Program-made: the position numbers and the translations under genes | Assembly: GCA_028564925.1 (NCBI GenBank) | Contig: CM053030.1 | Coordinates: 408,833,738-408,897,737, forward strand | Source of the DNA: Lithobates sylvaticus | Lineage: Eukaryota; Chordata; Amphibia; Anura; Ranidae | DNA: 64,000 nucleotides | Direction of reading: 5' to 3' | Part shown: positions 31,840 to 44,439 of the stretch, piece after piece | Layout of the letters: every line of letters starts with the position of its first letter | Numbering within the stretch: position 1 is the stretch's first letter | The notes under the pieces: model-generated | The model's database searches: none | The model's input: the letters and a program-made list of their open reading frames with translations, nothing else | Told to the model about the DNA's origin: nothing

Positions 31840-34495
31840 TTTTTCAACCATATGACTGTTTTTTCTCCTGTTCATTGAAGGAAACAGTGAGGATCTTAGA
31901 TCTTGACCACAAGGTTATAGTGCTACCTCAAGGAGTAGGATGCTAGGTAGAAATACAAAACAAATTGTGGGACTACCACTGCTGGTGGCCAGCCCCCATC
32001 GTCTAACACATCCTCAGTTTTTTGTCTTGTTTCAAGGATTTAGGACCTAAGAATCCATACTGGCATTCTTTTTTCCAGGTTTCATTAGAAGAATTATTTC
32101 TTTGGGAAGGTATCTTAAATCAACACCTGGATGGATGGGTGACAAGCTGGATATCGATAGTTCCTTGTAGTCTCCCCAGACTGACCACCAAGCGCATACA
32201 GTTCCTCACTATGGCAGGTTCAACTGTGACAGCTCTGGTCATCCATTCTGCCCTCCTGGTCCTGGTAACACTGGCACTGAATATTTTTCCAGGGAATCTC
32301 CTTTCTGCCCCTTGGGTTATGTTCCAATTTTATGGACTGTGTTTTATGTCAGGGAGGTGTTTACTCAAACTTGACATCCATATGGGAATGCTCTGGGGCA
32401 GATGCACAATACTTTTTTTGCTATGCCTTGCACCCACCCTTCATAATCTATAGAGACCGTGTTCATCCAGGGTACCTCTGTAATTGAGGCTTCAACTTCT
32501 GCAGCCTGCTTGCTCCTTAAGCAGCTGCCACCTTTTTGCTGTCGGGATATTTCTCCTAAGTGGCCTCATTTCTGCCCACATCTGCTGGAACCGCCACACT
32601 TACCAAGACAAGGAAAGTTAGCAAGCACATGGAATTTGTTGCTGTGCTATTTGCAGGCTATTAAACCTTCCTAGTGGTTCTTTGAGTCACTGAGTATCCC
32701 TCTGGGAGTTCCTTCTGTCACAATTAACCCTAACTAGTCCTCAAGGCGCTTCCTCTGCCCCAGCATGGTTGACATGATGGAGAGGATGTCTTGTTCATTC
32801 ACCAAAGAGTTGTTAGGGTCGGTGTTGGTCATCTTACTTTAAAAAAGTAATTAGTTAAGTTACAAATTACTTCTCCCAAAAAGTAATTGCGCTAGCAACT
32901 CAGTTACTACATTGGAAAAGTAATTAGTTACGCAGCAAAGTAACTGTGACTTTTTTTTAAATATTCTATACGCGTAACTAAGGGGCAGGTCTAGTATTAC
33001 TGTAAGCAAGGGGCGCATTTATTATTATTGTTATATATCGTGTAACCAAGGGGCTGCTTTATTATTACTCTAACCAAGGGGCAGATCTGTTATAGCGTGT
33101 AAGCAAGGGGCGGTCTATTATTATTATATCGTGTAAGGGGCAGATGGCTACAGAAGAGGGCGAATGTTAAATTAATGGGCAGAGCTCGATATATAACAAT
33201 AATAATAAATGCGCCCCTTGGTTAATGTAATACTAGACCCGCCCCTTAGTTACACGATAGACGCCCCTTGCAGAGTAGCACGAGCATCTGGAGCATGCGG
33301 CATCTCCTTGTACAGTTACATGTTAACTGTGCCTGCGCGGTGTAGAGTTCACTCAGAGCTGTTTAGGTTCGGCAATTTTCGTAAGCTCCGTAGTCCTTCG
33401 TACTGTGCAAGTGCTGCGCCTGCGCAGTACAGGGGGGTCCTTATCCGGCGGGGGAACTTTTTCGTCAGGACACCGGAATTACACTACTGCCATCTAGTGG
33501 CGGTGGATGGGAACTGGGAATTGAGTTACCATGAGGGGAAAAGTAATCAGTTAGATTACTCGTTATCCTCTAAAGTAACTGCGTTAAGTAACTCCGTTTA
33601 TTTTAACTAAGTTACTTACATCACTGGTTAGGGTCAAAGTGTCAACTTGTTTGCAAGGGCTGTGGATTTCCTCACTAGGTTACCCCTAAACCCTCCTTTT
33701 GTGGTTCCTGTAAGCCCACTTCTATATCCTAACCGTTCATCCTGTCATCTGAATCAATGTCAGATTGTTTTGAGGTTCTTTTAACACCACCATGGTCTGC
33801 TTTGTTTCATGTATCAAATGTATTCTGTCCCACGCACCCACCAGAAAACACCCCAGCTTTCCTTTGTCCAGTTTTGGCTTCTGTCCTGATTTCTCAGACA
33901 TTTAACTGAGTGAGCAAAAACTCCTGCATCAAGGCCTTGCTGATGAGAATGTGTCTCCTGCCTATGTGGAGCTTGTGGAACAACCTGTGCAAGGTCTCCA
34001 GTATCTTTGCAATGCTGCCTTGGATGCCGGACCACTGGTTTCCAAATTATCTATGTCTGGCCACACTGTGGTTTAAGTGCTGGTCTGCTGATCAGACTTG
34101 TAAGAAACCTCTTACTGACTTCCCATTTACAAGTGACTGTCTATATGGAGCAATGTTGGACTAGATTATTAAAAAGAGGCGGTAAGAGTACCTTTCTACC
34201 GCAGGTTAAAAAAATCTAAAGAATCACGTGTCAAGTCTGTGCCTAAACACCTTTTTTGTTCCCAAGTTTCCTCCAACAAAAGCAGCAAGTGCTTGCAGCC
34301 CTTCCTCAGCTCTGGGTCCAAGCTCCTTTGGCAGCCAAAATATGTCAAGCCCACTGAGGAGTCTTCTACCACATTTAGGTTTGCCCCTATCAGGTCTTCT
34401 CAAGGTGCAGTCATCTTCTGTAATTTTATAGGTCCTCGTAAGGGTCAGGCTGCCTTTTTGGCTAGGATTTCTGGGTGGATATGGTGCCCCTAAAC
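31840..34495 (+). mobile_element. broken DIRS-like retroelement fossil (5' region and gag-like ORF1)
   Basis: The start (about 31840-32020) has the TTTTCTCCTGTTCATTGAAGGA-type leader I associate with amphibian DIRS terminal repeats. Downstream, peptide patches fit the DIRS ORF1 (gag-like): a YLCNAALDAGPLVSKLS patch near 33980-34050 and GGKSTFLPQ near 34185. No reverse transcriptase, methylase or recombinase part is seen, so this is the 5' third only. It is broken by many changes (on the order of ten or more) and by a later hAT insertion (32820-33626). It looks old. Confidence 0.55.
32820..33626. mobile_element. non-autonomous hAT transposon, 807 bp, inserted in the DIRS fossil
   Basis: The 8-bp duplication GTTAGGGT is exact on both sides (32812-32819, 33627-33634). 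Ends are CGGTGTTGGTCATC and inverted GATGTAAG...CATCACTG. AAAAGTAATTAGTTA-type words stand near both ends, as in a vertebrate hAT MITE family with 'CAGTGTTGG..AAGTAACT' termini. Inside are repeated 'AAGGGGC' words and an inverted ATTATTATTGTTATATATCG pair. Confidence 0.85.
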
Positions 34496-34531
34496 ATTTT
34501 TTGGGGATTTGCACCTATTTTTGAAAATAAG

Positions 34532-34672
34532 GCTGGCCAACGATTATGGAGTTTTCTTACCTTAAACCATGGGTAGATCGACTTCAGTATAACTAGCCTG
34601 TCCACAGATGGATTGAAATTCAGCCAGTTCCTTCTGAACCGGCTCAATTTTAATCTGTCTATGGCTGGCTTT
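34532..34672. mobile_element. MITE fragment (AAGGCTGGCCA ends)
   Basis: AAGGCTGGCCAACGAT at the left and ATGGCTGGCTTTAG at the right are imperfectly inverted, with TCAGTATAACTAGCC and GAACCGGCTCAATTTTAATC inside. Resembles Harbinger-type GGCTGGCCATAC MITEs. Confidence 0.4.
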
Positions 34673-35929
34673 AGTTTCACTGTATGTTATGCTGATATGC
34701 TAGTTTTTGAATATTTAAAAATGATATTTTTGGATTGTTTGCAAACAGCATTATGTAAACTTGAATTTAGGTTATCTTTTTGTTTTCTGTTAATACAAAG
34801 AACAGGGTCAATTAACAGATAAGTATTATCTTTACAGTGCAGATAAAACTTTAAACTCTGGGGCTCTCAGAAAACTGGGGACAGCTGGCACTTATGGAAC
34901 TCATTTACAAAATGTGGAACAGAGAAAGTTGTAGCACATGTGAAACAGGTGACCATAGCAACCAGTAGGGATTCATATTTTAGATGAGCAATACATGAGT
35001 TGTGTTGAGATGAATAACTGCCTTTTTTTTTTTTTTTTATAAATATGGTTTTATGGATGGAGTTATTAAAACAGCGTCTGAGACAAATTCTAACTCAACT
35101 GGTGTTATTGCTCATAACAACCAATCAGCTTATATCTTTTATTTTTCCCACACAACAAAAAAAAAAATGGAAAAGCTGATTGGCTAATCAGACAAAGTGC
35201 AAAAGTTTGTCTCAAAATTCAAATACTTTTTTAAAAAGTGTAATTCCCTTCTCTGTGTCAGACTTATATCGGAACTATAGTCCGCAGTACTTCTCCAAGG
35301 TCCCTCGTCCGTGCTGACAACTTCTACCCAGTTTCTTCTGGGTGCCGGGATGCGAATGTCTTCATTGGCCGCTGTGGGATGAAGTCATCTTGCACATAGG
35401 ATCTGCGCCAGTGTAAACTGAGCAGTCCATCCTAAAAAAAAAGTCTTTAGGTCAGGTAGGTTTTATTGATAATAAGAACAGCAGTCCGCATTTTGAGTGC
35501 AGTATGATTTATTGTGGTGAAAAGACAAATGGCAACATTGTGACAGTTAAAATCGGACTCATCACATAGTAGGGCTTCCAATGGATAGTCAACAACAGGG
35601 AACCTCACACCAGGATAGGAATACTGGGTGGATGGGATATACCTAGAGGACCAAGAGAACATATCGGGGGGCACCAAACTAAGTGCAGCATTATTTATAC
35701 TGAGAAATATTTGTAAATTAGCAACTCATATAGGACGAAGAAATGACACCTTTTGGGTGTCATCTGTGAGCTTTCTTTTGGCTCCTGGGATGGGGAGGCT
35801 CTTTCTACAACCTTCAGCCTGGAAAGTCTGGACGTCAGCCTGGATGGCAGCTTAGATGAGGAAGTGGAAACCAACAAGATGGCAGAGAGCTTCTTGTGGG
35901 ATGCAGGGAAGACCAGAACTGATTTCAAG
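34673..35929. other. unassigned DNA with worn repeat pieces
   Basis: 35083-35200 has AACTGGTGTTATTGCTCATAACAACCAATCAGCTT and inverted AAGCTGATTGGCTAATC, a worn palindromic repeat. 35270-35440 resembles the GCGCATGCGC-type MITE core. No gene. Confidence 0.35.
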
Positions 35930-36321
35930 TCAGCAGCTACAAATACTGCAGCTGCTGACTTTTAAAATAAGGACACTTACCTGTCACAGGGTCCAGCGAT
36001 GTCGGCACCAGAGGCCAAACCGTCCCTCGGTCCTCGGATGCTGCTGCCGCCATTTTCGGTAAGGGAATCAGGAAAGGAAGCCTTGTGGCTTCACTTCCCG
36101 GTTCCCTACTGCGCATGTGCGAGTCGCGCAATGCAATGCTAATGGTCCCTGCTGTCTCTGGGGCCCGTGTGTCCCAGCAGACAGTGCGGCGGCACAGGAA
36201 GAGGCATAGACTATGCCTGGAAGTGGGTGCAAATACCTGTACTGAAAGGTGCCAAATGTGACACCGAATGGGGGGGTTCCGAAAAGCAGAGGTTACATTT
36301 TTGTGTGAACCTCCGCTTTAA
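35930..36321. mobile_element. T2/Kolobok-like MITE, third copy of the TCAGCAGCT family
   Basis: The hairpin AAGTCAGCAGCT...AGCTGCTGACTT (35937-35962) is followed by the core TGCGCATGTGCGAGTCGCG and the right end GAACCTCCGCTTTAA (36321), the inverted TTAAAGCGGAGGTTC. Confidence 0.65.
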
Positions 36322-36436
36322 GGCGACTCAAGCTCTTGAACACCCCTATTGGACTCTTGAACGTTTTGCTGTTCTGCGTAGACATTTATGCACACACAAC
36401 ACTAATTGCATCATATACCCCATTACTACTGTAAAT

Positions 36437-36535
36437 TGATTTATTTAATTGCAGAAGAGACTTTGCACGTCTCTTGTGCAATAAAGAGCCTGCCTGCTCA
36501 CAGTTTTTCTGTTGAAGACTTTAGTTCTGCTTTAA
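36437..36535. mobile_element. T2/Kolobok-like MITE right end (TTAAAGCAGAACTAAAG, inverted)
   Basis: GAAGACTTTAGTTCTGCTTTAA closes a stretch whose complement matches the left end at 5687. Confidence 0.5.
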
Positions 36536-37363
36536 ATTAAGGCTTAAAAGGCTGAAGAAAGGAAGTGTGTCTGTGCTGACCATAAGCAACCAGTAATATC
36601 CATCTATCATTTCCCTAGCCCCTATCTGAAATAACAGCTTGAACCTAATTCTTCTAGGAAACGTAGACCTTTTCTTTCCTACGTTTTTTAAATGTTAGCT
36701 TCATAATCAGTACAGTATATCAGTTTCATTGTAAAATGTGATTTATTCTTGAAATGATAGAACATAATTAAAGGTGTATATCAGTATTTGTCCACATGGC
36801 TGCTTATCAAAGTTTTTTTTTTTTTTTTTATTTGCGTTATTACTAAACTTGCAGTTTATGCTGCTATTAAAAGGTTGGCAGTCCTCCAGAAGTGGAAGTG
36901 TGTAGCGACTGAGAAGGGTATTTCCCCCAAGACCACAATGAATATTGAAAGCTGTGCGGCCATAAAAAAAATAGATAAATAAAATGAAAGGAGGATCGTT
37001 TGCATATTTTCGTTTATTATTTCATTGAAACGCAGGTCTTTGGGTACTTGTCCAATTTTTTAATTGTTTCTTCAGATGACTGACAAGTTTAAGTGGTGCC
37101 CCAGGCAAATATATAGAAAGGAAACATTTAATTTAGCAAAAAAAAAATATTTTTAAATACCGCTGGTAGACGTACCTAATTCTTTTCTTATTAGCTTATG
37201 TTAATCCTCTGCACAGCAGGACTGGGAGAGGGAGGGACAGAACGGTGGTGCCGTATAAGCTTAGTGCGTTTTTTTTCTAATGCTGGGAGCGAAGTGATGG
37301 GTGTTGTAAGGCTACATCATTGTCCAATCAACACAAAGCAGGTCAGTGACCAAGGTGTAACGC
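36536..37363. other. unassigned DNA
   Basis: A 64-codon plus frame at 36788-36982 follows a poly-T run and has no supporting features. Nothing else is seen. Confidence 0.35.
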
Positions 37364-37865
37364 TTAAAGTGAAGTTCCACCCACTTTTACAACTCTTCAG
37401 CATTCCTCACCAAACTGTGCACTGTAAACGAATTGGATATTTTTTTATTTTTTTTCTCAGCACCTACTGTATATCTGCTGTATTAAGTTTTCACTTCCTC
37501 CTCCCTGGCCGCGGCCCATCGCATCATGTCCTGTTTGCAATGCCTCCTGGGAAGGGGCGGCAACTTCCTCTGACACTGCCGTTGCTATGGAAACCTGACT
37601 TGAAACCTATTACACTGCTTGTGCTGCACTGAGCATGTACGAGATCTGCAAGGATGAGATCCAGGAAGAAATACAGTCTGGCTTCAGATGCCCACACTTA
37701 AGATGGCCACGGCCTGCTGTAAGTTTATAAAATAACAAACTACTGCTATAAACTAACCAAACGGACCTTAGTTTACAGACTAACTTTACTAGAATACATT
37801 AGGCTTGTGTATTATAGGGGTATTTCTATTTAAAAAGTATAATTTCGGCCGGAACACCGATTTAA
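37364..37865. mobile_element. T2/Kolobok-like MITE, 502 bp
   Basis: TTAAAGTGAAGTTCCACCC (37364) is inverted imperfectly as GGCCGGAACACCGATTTAA (37865), with TTAA at both ends. The inside has no protein frame. A long-known type of ranid repeat by its ends, from memory. Confidence 0.65.
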
Positions 37866-38588
37866 CTGCAGTGGAATAAAGTGAGGTCATCGATCTGGCT
37901 ATGTCATCTGACTGTGTAAAAATAACTGGTTTGGCTAGAATGAATTACAAATCCTCTGGAAGCTAAAACTTTTTATACATGTGTTTTGTTCCTTCTGTAT
38001 TTAATTGTTTGCCTGGAGCTCAGCTTTAATAAAGGAACTGTAGTATATACAGCGTTGTTTTTGCAAATAATAGAAATAACTATCAATTTATCATGAATAC
38101 ATTGTTAAGCAGATGAAGCTGTGAGGAGACATAAGATGAATCGCACAGCGGGGAACCATTTGTATTGCTGTTCATAGTCTTCCATCCATGCCTTCCACCT
38201 ACTCCCTGTCCCCTGCATTGAGTTCTTACCAAAGCTATAAAAGTCACACTCACAGACCAGCAATTCTGATTTATTGGTTGTCTGTATGAGAGATAATGTC
38301 CACTGGGGTACTTCAGCTGAACGAAGGCAGAAGATGCCCTGCTGTGCTCGAGTTGCCAGGCGGCAATGTGCCGGACAAATGTAAGCACTGCAGGAGCTCC
38401 GCCAAAGGGTGTGATGTCATAAGAAGGTGCATTCTGCATCCCTCTGAACCTTTATTTAGCATGGGCTTCATAATTGGTTTGGATTAATCTTGAATTAAAC
38501 TGGAAATCCCTTTTAAAGGGATTATTTGCTATCTGTATTTTATTATTCCCCCATTTATTTGTGTGTACCTAGGCACCATGCTGACTCA
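37866..38588. other. unique DNA
   Basis: No gene seen. The 118-codon minus frame (38083-38439) has no homology I recognise. Confidence 0.35.
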
Positions 38589-38878
38589 GCCCTCATTCCC
38601 ACTGAACGTAGGTTTCAAATCATGCATGTTAATCTGAACTTGCATGATTTGAAACCTGCATTTCAGTGCGAGTTCAGGGGCAGTTTGAAAGACATCTGTG
38701 CGGGTTCATGCACAGATGTCTATTGAAATTGCCCCTAAAGTCACCAAAAGTAGTACAGGAACTACTTTTGGAAATCTGTGCGGCATCGCAAAGTCAGTGT
38801 CACACTAATTGGGACAGTGCCATTGCCGGCAATAGGCTTTGATTTGACCTGTCAAATTGCGCCGATGTGAACGGGGCC
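38589..38878. mobile_element. divergent PIF/Harbinger-type MITE
   Basis: It ends GATGTGAACGGGGCC followed by TAA (38879-38881), and starts GCCCTCATTCCCACTGAACG. A strong internal hairpin pairs GGTTTCAAATCATGCATGTT with its complement (38610-38660), and GACATCTGTGCGGGTTC is also paired. Confidence 0.5.
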
Positions 38879-39009
38879 TAAATCCCAGTAGCTGTCACGA
38901 TGGTTTATCTTCTGATTGGTTTCAGTACTTATAAGAAATCAGACTAGTGTTTGAATGATTCCTGAACAGGCATCTTGCTGATACCCCCTTCAATCCTTCC
39001 CATATACAC

Positions 39010-39844
39010 TTAAAGTGTTAATAAACCAACAACAATAAAAGACTGTATATGCAATAAAGCATGCTTGCTATACTTACTGTGGAACCTAAGTGGTTAATCC
39101 TCCACTCTGTGTAAAAAGGCTGTTTTATCCTGTCTTCTCTGATCTTCCCCTTTTTTACTGTCCCAAATCCATCTGCTGATAGAACAGAGCCCTAGGAGGC
39201 ACTCTGCACATGCTCAGTTTGGTGTGTATTGCTAGAGAGTTTTTTTTTTTGGGGGGGGGGTGCCTGTGATCAGCACAGGGCCAATCAACTCTGTCCAGAC
39301 AGAGGGTCAGGGGTCATGCAGCTTTATAGGACAGTCAGAGGAGAATGAATATTCCTCCTACAAGCTTTAATGCTGCTAGCATTAGTAAATAGGAAAGTAT
39401 AGTATATGATATTTGCTTGTTTTAAATATTTTTTTTTTACATTTCTTCAGTTGCTTCCTAGTTTCCATCCTGCTGGATATTCTCCGGTGCTGCAATCTTG
39501 ATTTGAGATCCAGTGCAGGCAAAGACAGGTCACAGGGAGCTTTACCAGGTCTGTGGAACCTTGCAGATCCTGGGGCGTGTCTGCGCATGGGCCGGACCCC
39601 TGCGCATGCGTAGTCATGCTACATACACTTCTGTGCATGTACGGGATCCCACAAGCTGCCTCCTGGAATACGTGACTTGGAAATCCCAGATGGCAGTTTT
39701 CAGAACAACACGCATGCACAGAAATTATGCAGGGGATCCCAGATTGACCCGCGGTGTCATTGTGCTTGCGGAAGCCTGGGGGTTCTAAGTAGGATTTACG
39801 GATCTGAACTTTAGGGGGAAAAATACAGTTTAGTGTCACTTTAA
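39010..39844. mobile_element. T2/Kolobok-like MITE, about 835 bp
   Basis: The left end TTAAAGTGTTAATAAACC is matched by the inverted right end CAGTTTAGTGTCACTTTAA. TTAA stands at both ends. The body contains GCACATGCTCAGTTTGGTGTGTATTGC and two GCGCATG-rich stretches. Poly-T/poly-G sits at 39241-39260. Confidence 0.55.
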
Positions 39845-40826
39845 CACAATTTTTAAATATGTGTATATTTTTAGAAAGCCCTTCTAAAGATCTTGTATTA
39901 TGCCCTTGCTATGTAACTACCTAATAAGGCCAACCTACATGAAAAGGGATGAAATTTCCTATTAAAAGGAGGAAAATTAGAAGGTGAAGTTTTACCCAGA
40001 AGTGGCTGTTGAAGGAATGAAATGAGCATGATTGGTTAGCTGCTCACATCTGGTGATAAATCCATATTGTTTAAGGGCATGTTTGAAGGTCACTTATACC
40101 AACTTTATTCAGGCGAAAGGTCATATCTGCTCTGTAACTGTGGAAAGCTCTAGTTCATGTTAATATTATCACATGCAAATTACACTTTGTCCTCTGCATC
40201 TTAAAACGCTCCATTCATCCCTTTTTAGAATAAATTAACATTTCGATTCCTCTGGTATAATTTCTTCAGTTAAATGAAATGTCAAGCTAGTGCGGTGACC
40301 TGGAGATTGTGAAACGAGAAGCACTGTGTAAACCCTGATCTAAAACATAACATTGGATGGATGCCAGCCTAGTGATCAGCCCTTGCATGTCTACATGACC
40401 AATCCATATAATAATGTAAATAGTAAGGCCCAGAGATGCATCTGCCTGGTTAGGTGTTAAAAAGGACCTTTGTTTTGCCCATTAGAGAAGAAAGGGTAAG
40501 AACATGTTTTTACCCTCCCCTACTTAACAGCGCTGGGCTATACCAATTTGCCAGGGATTTCTTTCTCCAGGGGATAAAGCTGTTGGGTATGTCTCTTATC
40601 CTTTATTCCATAAAGTGAAACTGTTACTTTGCTCTGAATTGACAAAGTACAGATACATTTTAATATTAGGTATTAATATCAGTATTCAAGCTTTAGTACA
40701 GTAATGTTGCACAGTTGCCCCTGTCCGGAGGTCATGGTGTGGACCAGTGTGGGGAGCTGCAAGTGAGACACAGAATGTGAGTCTTGCAAGATGGTCTGGA
40801 GGACCAAACCATAATGATTTTATACT
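39845..40826. other. unique DNA, possible conserved noncoding island 40090-40440
   Basis: No gene or element ends. 40090-40440 is non-repetitive (CTGCTCTGTAACTGTGG, CACATGCAAATTACACTTTG with an octamer-like ATGCAAAT at 40173-40180). Possible regulatory island, inference only. Confidence 0.3.
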
Positions 40827-40830
40827 TTAA

Positions 40831-41818
40831 CCACTTATGGACCGGACCTATTTTTCAAACTTGTTAAAATCATTTGTTTTGCTAGAAAATTACTTAGAAC
40901 CCCCAAACATTATATATTTTTTTCTAACACCCTAGAGAATAAAATGGAGGTCGTTGCAATACTTTCTGTCACACCGGATTTGCACAGCGGTCTTACAAGA
41001 GCACTTTTTTGGGGAAAAAATACACATTTTTGAATTAAAAAATAAGACAACAATAAAGTTAGCCCAATTTTTTTTTATATTGTGAAAGATGATGTTACGC
41101 CGAGTAAATTGATACCCAACATGTCACGCTTTAAAATTGCACCTGCTCGTGGAATAGCTACAAACTTTTATCCTTAAAAATCTACATAGGTGACATTTAA
41201 AAAATTCTACAGGTTGCATGTTTTGAGTTACAGGGAAGGTCTGGGGCTAGAATTATTGCTTTCGCTCTAACGATCGCGGTGATACCTCACATGTGTGGTT
41301 TGAACACCATTTTTATATGCGGGTGCTACTCACTTAGGCGTTCGCTTCTGCACGCAAGCTCGGCGGGACGAGGCGTGTTAAAATGTTTTTATTTTTTTTT
41401 CTGATTTATTTTAATTTTTTATTTTTTATTTTTACACTGTTCTTTTAAAAAAAAAAATTGTGACACTTTTATTCCTATTACAAGGAGTGTAAACAAAAGA
41501 AAAAAAAGCATGACAGGACCTCTTAAATATGAGAAAAAGTCCTCAGATCTCATACTTACATTAAAATGTCCCTTTAAGAGCCTAGGGGCGGAAGTGACGT
41601 TTTGACATTGCTTTCGCCCTGCATTGGTATGGAGCCGGATGGGGGCCATCTTCCCCTCACTTGGCAGCCAGCCAAGCAGGGGACAGGATCCAATCGCTTC
41701 CGCCGCTGCCAGCAGCTCCGGTAAGTGGCCGGTAAATGGGTCACAGGGGTGCAGAACGAACTGCACTCCTGTGATCTGTGGGAGAAGTACAGCCAAATGA
41801 GTTTTGGTTGTACTTTGC
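40831..41818. mobile_element. TTAA element (piggyBac-like) with left end CCACTTATGGACCGG
   Basis: TTAA (40827-40830) precedes CCACTTATGGACCGGACC. The body shares CCTAGAGAATAAAATGGAGGT and GTGAAAGATGATGTTACGCCGAG with the 18601 element (and 22060). 41560-41800 contains a facing pair ACAGGGGTGCAGAACGAACTGCACTCCTGTGA (hairpin at 41741-41772). The right end is not certain. Confidence 0.5.
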
Positions 41819-41820
41819 TT

Positions 41821-42301
41821 TTAAAGCGGACCTTCAGTCATTTTTTCAACCTTCCATGTAGTAAATCTTCGGCCCTTGTTGTTTTAACTTTGGATAGTAA
41901 AACATTTTTTTTTCTGCCAGTAAATACCTTATATAGCCCACTTCCTGATTCTTTTCTGGTAAAAAGCCTAGGCTTATGACGACATGCACTGCTCTCTCTC
42001 TCTCACTCTCATTAGAGTTTGCCAGGAAGGGAGAGGGGATGAGTCATAAGAGGGCCAAGAACTGGAGGTGTGCCTTTTGTGTGTCCAAGTAAATCCAGGA
42101 AGTGAAGAGGCAGCAGCTTCAGCTGCCCACAGTTAAAATGGTTGCAGCCAGACTTAGTGGAGGGAGATTTCTGCAGCATATTTGGCAAGTACAGAATCAC
42201 AGTATATATAAAATAATATGCAAAGTGGTTGGAGGGAAGCTTCAGAATGGCAAAGATGTTTTTATTACAAATTATGTGAGCAGACTGCAGTTCCTCTTTA
42301 A
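41821..42301. mobile_element. T2/Kolobok-like MITE, 481 bp
   Basis: TTAAAGCGGACCTTCAGTC on the left and CTGCAGTTCCTCTTTAA on the right form imperfect inverted ends with TTAA at both tips. Internal (CT)n at 41989-42010. Confidence 0.65.
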
Positions 42302-42435
42302 TTCATGTTTAGCCTTTAAAAAGGTCAAATTAAATTTACCAAAACCATTATACTTCCATTTTAGGCAATTATAGCTAATGTATGGCCAGTAAAGTAAGGG
42401 CAGGCATTCTAACTTTTAAAGCTGTTGTAGCTTAA

Positions 42436-43235
42436 CCACTTGACCTCTGGAAGGTTATACCCCCTTCATGAGCAGACCTTTTTTTTCTAGCAATTGCACA
42501 GTCATGCAACACTGTATGTAAATTACATTTTCCTTTTATTTTTTTACACAAATAGATCTTTCTTTTGGTGGTATTTGATCACTGTTTTTTTTTTTTATAT
42601 AAACAAAAAAATAAAATTCTAATTTCTATAGTAAAGCATCTCCAATACATTTTTATTTATTTTTTAAATCACATTTCTTCATAAATTGAGGCCAAAATAT
42701 ATTCTGCTACATGTCTTTGGTAAAAAAAAATTAAAAGTTATAGCTTCTACAAACTATGGAATTTACACAGCTATTATTATTATCATTATACAGGATTTAT
42801 ATAGCACCAACAGTTTGCTCACGGCTTTACAATAGAAGCTATAAAAGCTATAGTGTAGTGGTGGTGATCAGCGACTTATAATGTGATTGTGATAGGGTGG
42901 CGGGTAATCTGGTGCTAACGGACGCTTTCTGGGAGGGTCACTGACATCGCTAGTGACACTAATACAGTGATCAGTTATAATGCTGTACATTGAAACGGTA
43001 CTAATGACACTGGCAGGGAAGGGGTTAACACCTAGGGGCCATCAAGGGGTTAACTGTTTGACTAACAATGTGTAATGTGTGCTGCTTTTACTTTTCTATC
43101 TGCTATTTCTAGCCAGGGACCAAGCCTGCGCTCTGTGTAACCCATAGACAAGCAGAACAAGCAGCTTGCCATGGGGGCACTCAGGCGGGTGACCCCAGAA
43201 CAGACGAATGTGGGCTGCTCTGTGCAAAACCATTA
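42436..43235. mobile_element. TTAA element (piggyBac-like), left end present
   Basis: TTAA (42432-42435) precedes CCACTTGACCTCTGG. The body holds the family words TTGCACAGTCATGCAACACTG, AATAGATCTTTCTTTTGGTGG, GATCAGCGACTTATAATG and CACTGGCAGGGAAGGGGTTAAC. An L2 LINE stub lies inside (42772-42838). Its 3' part (43007-43220) is duplicated at 61193-61406. Confidence 0.55.
42772..42838 (-). mobile_element. L2 LINE 3' stub
   Basis: The minus strand reads CTTCTATTGTAAAGCCGTGAG...GGTGCTATATAAATCCTGTATAATGATAATAATAAT, the same terminus as the plus-strand L2 at 18420-18460. Only about 65 bp is left. Confidence 0.75.
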
Positions 43236-43734
43236 CACAGAGTAGGTGAGTATATGTTTGTAAAGGCTCACATTTTTTAAAAATAACAAATACTTTAATT
43301 TTAGAAACACTGCTTTACAGTATTTTATCACTTCGTGAAGCTGTGCTCTTTTACAATCTCCGGATATTTACTAATCAGTAACAGCAGATGTACGTAAAAT
43401 GCAAAATATAAAGTAACTGTTATGTATATGTTAAATGGGCCAAAACTTCTGGAGACCCGAAAGAAAATAAACATTGTGTTATACAGTATATTGGTATGAT
43501 TGTTTATTTCAGACTTTGGTTTAATTTTATCTTTGCCAAGTAACAACTCCTGAATGTAATATGTGCGAGTCTGCAGGAGTATAAGCGCTCTGATTTATAA
43601 TTATATGTTTTATATTTATTGTCAGATAAAACAAAGTTAAAGATACAGTACAGAGGGTGTAAACTGAGTATATGGCTTATTACATCATTTAATTTTTTTT
43701 ACAGATTTGGGGCTTGTAAAGCGTTACAAGGTTA
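43236..43734. other. unique A/T-rich DNA
   Basis: No gene or repeat boundary seen. Confidence 0.35.
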
Positions 43735-44103
43735 GGTTTACACTTGAGCTTCTTCACGTTTTTTGGGATTTTTTTTGTAATACATGTTTGTAAAAGCATT
43801 TTTCAGAATTTTTTTTAGGTTTGAGCATTTTGGTTTTAGCAAAAGGAAAGCTAGTCACTAGGAGAAGGAAAGCAGAAATTGCGCAAAAAATGCATGGTGC
43901 ACTCAGTCTTCAGGAGCTCCCGTTGACAATCTGTAGGGATCAAAAGTGTGTCCCAAAGAAGCTCATTTACTTTTCGGGCTTCGATCGGCAAGCTTCAAAA
44001 GACATGACACCCAGGAATGAACGGGCACCACTAGAAGGCTAGATTTTAAGCATTAAAGCCCTTCCAGAAACGCACTTAAAATTACTCAGAAGTCAGCCCA
44101 GCC
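43735..44103. mobile_element. worn PIF/Harbinger-type MITE, TTA duplication
   Basis: TTA stands on both sides (43732-43734, 44104-44106) of ends GGTTTACACTTGAGC and GTCAGCCCAGCC. The second is the inverse of a GGCTGGGCTGAC terminus. The ends match each other only partly. Confidence 0.45.
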
Positions 44104-44439
44104 TTAACACTGCATCGGAGCACTAAAAACCCAAAACGCTATTTCATTGATTTTTAATATTCAAATGAGTTTCGCCCATCCATCCATGTCTCTGTGCTTT
44201 TTTTTTTTGCTGAGAAATCACTTTGAAAGCCACCCCCAAGCATTTCTGGCTGTGGCCATCTTCAGTAAGGGAAGATGATGATAATGCAGGCAGGAAGGTG
44301 TGCTTAGCTGAGAAAACCTCTCCTCCTCTTGTGAAGACTCTTCGGATGTGTGTCATCATTTGCCAATACCAGGATAATAAGGAAATGTAAAAAAAAAAAA
44401 AAAAAAAAAAAATGCCTAAAGATGTTCTGTGATCAGCGA

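Noticed and set aside
32022-32453. 143-codon frame with hydrophobic stretches as a host membrane protein
   Set aside because: It lies between the DIRS-like leader and gag-like patches and is better explained as part of that fossil.
36788-36982. 64-codon frame ending ...CAAIKKIDK
   Set aside because: Begins in a poly-T run, with no recognised domain or splice context.
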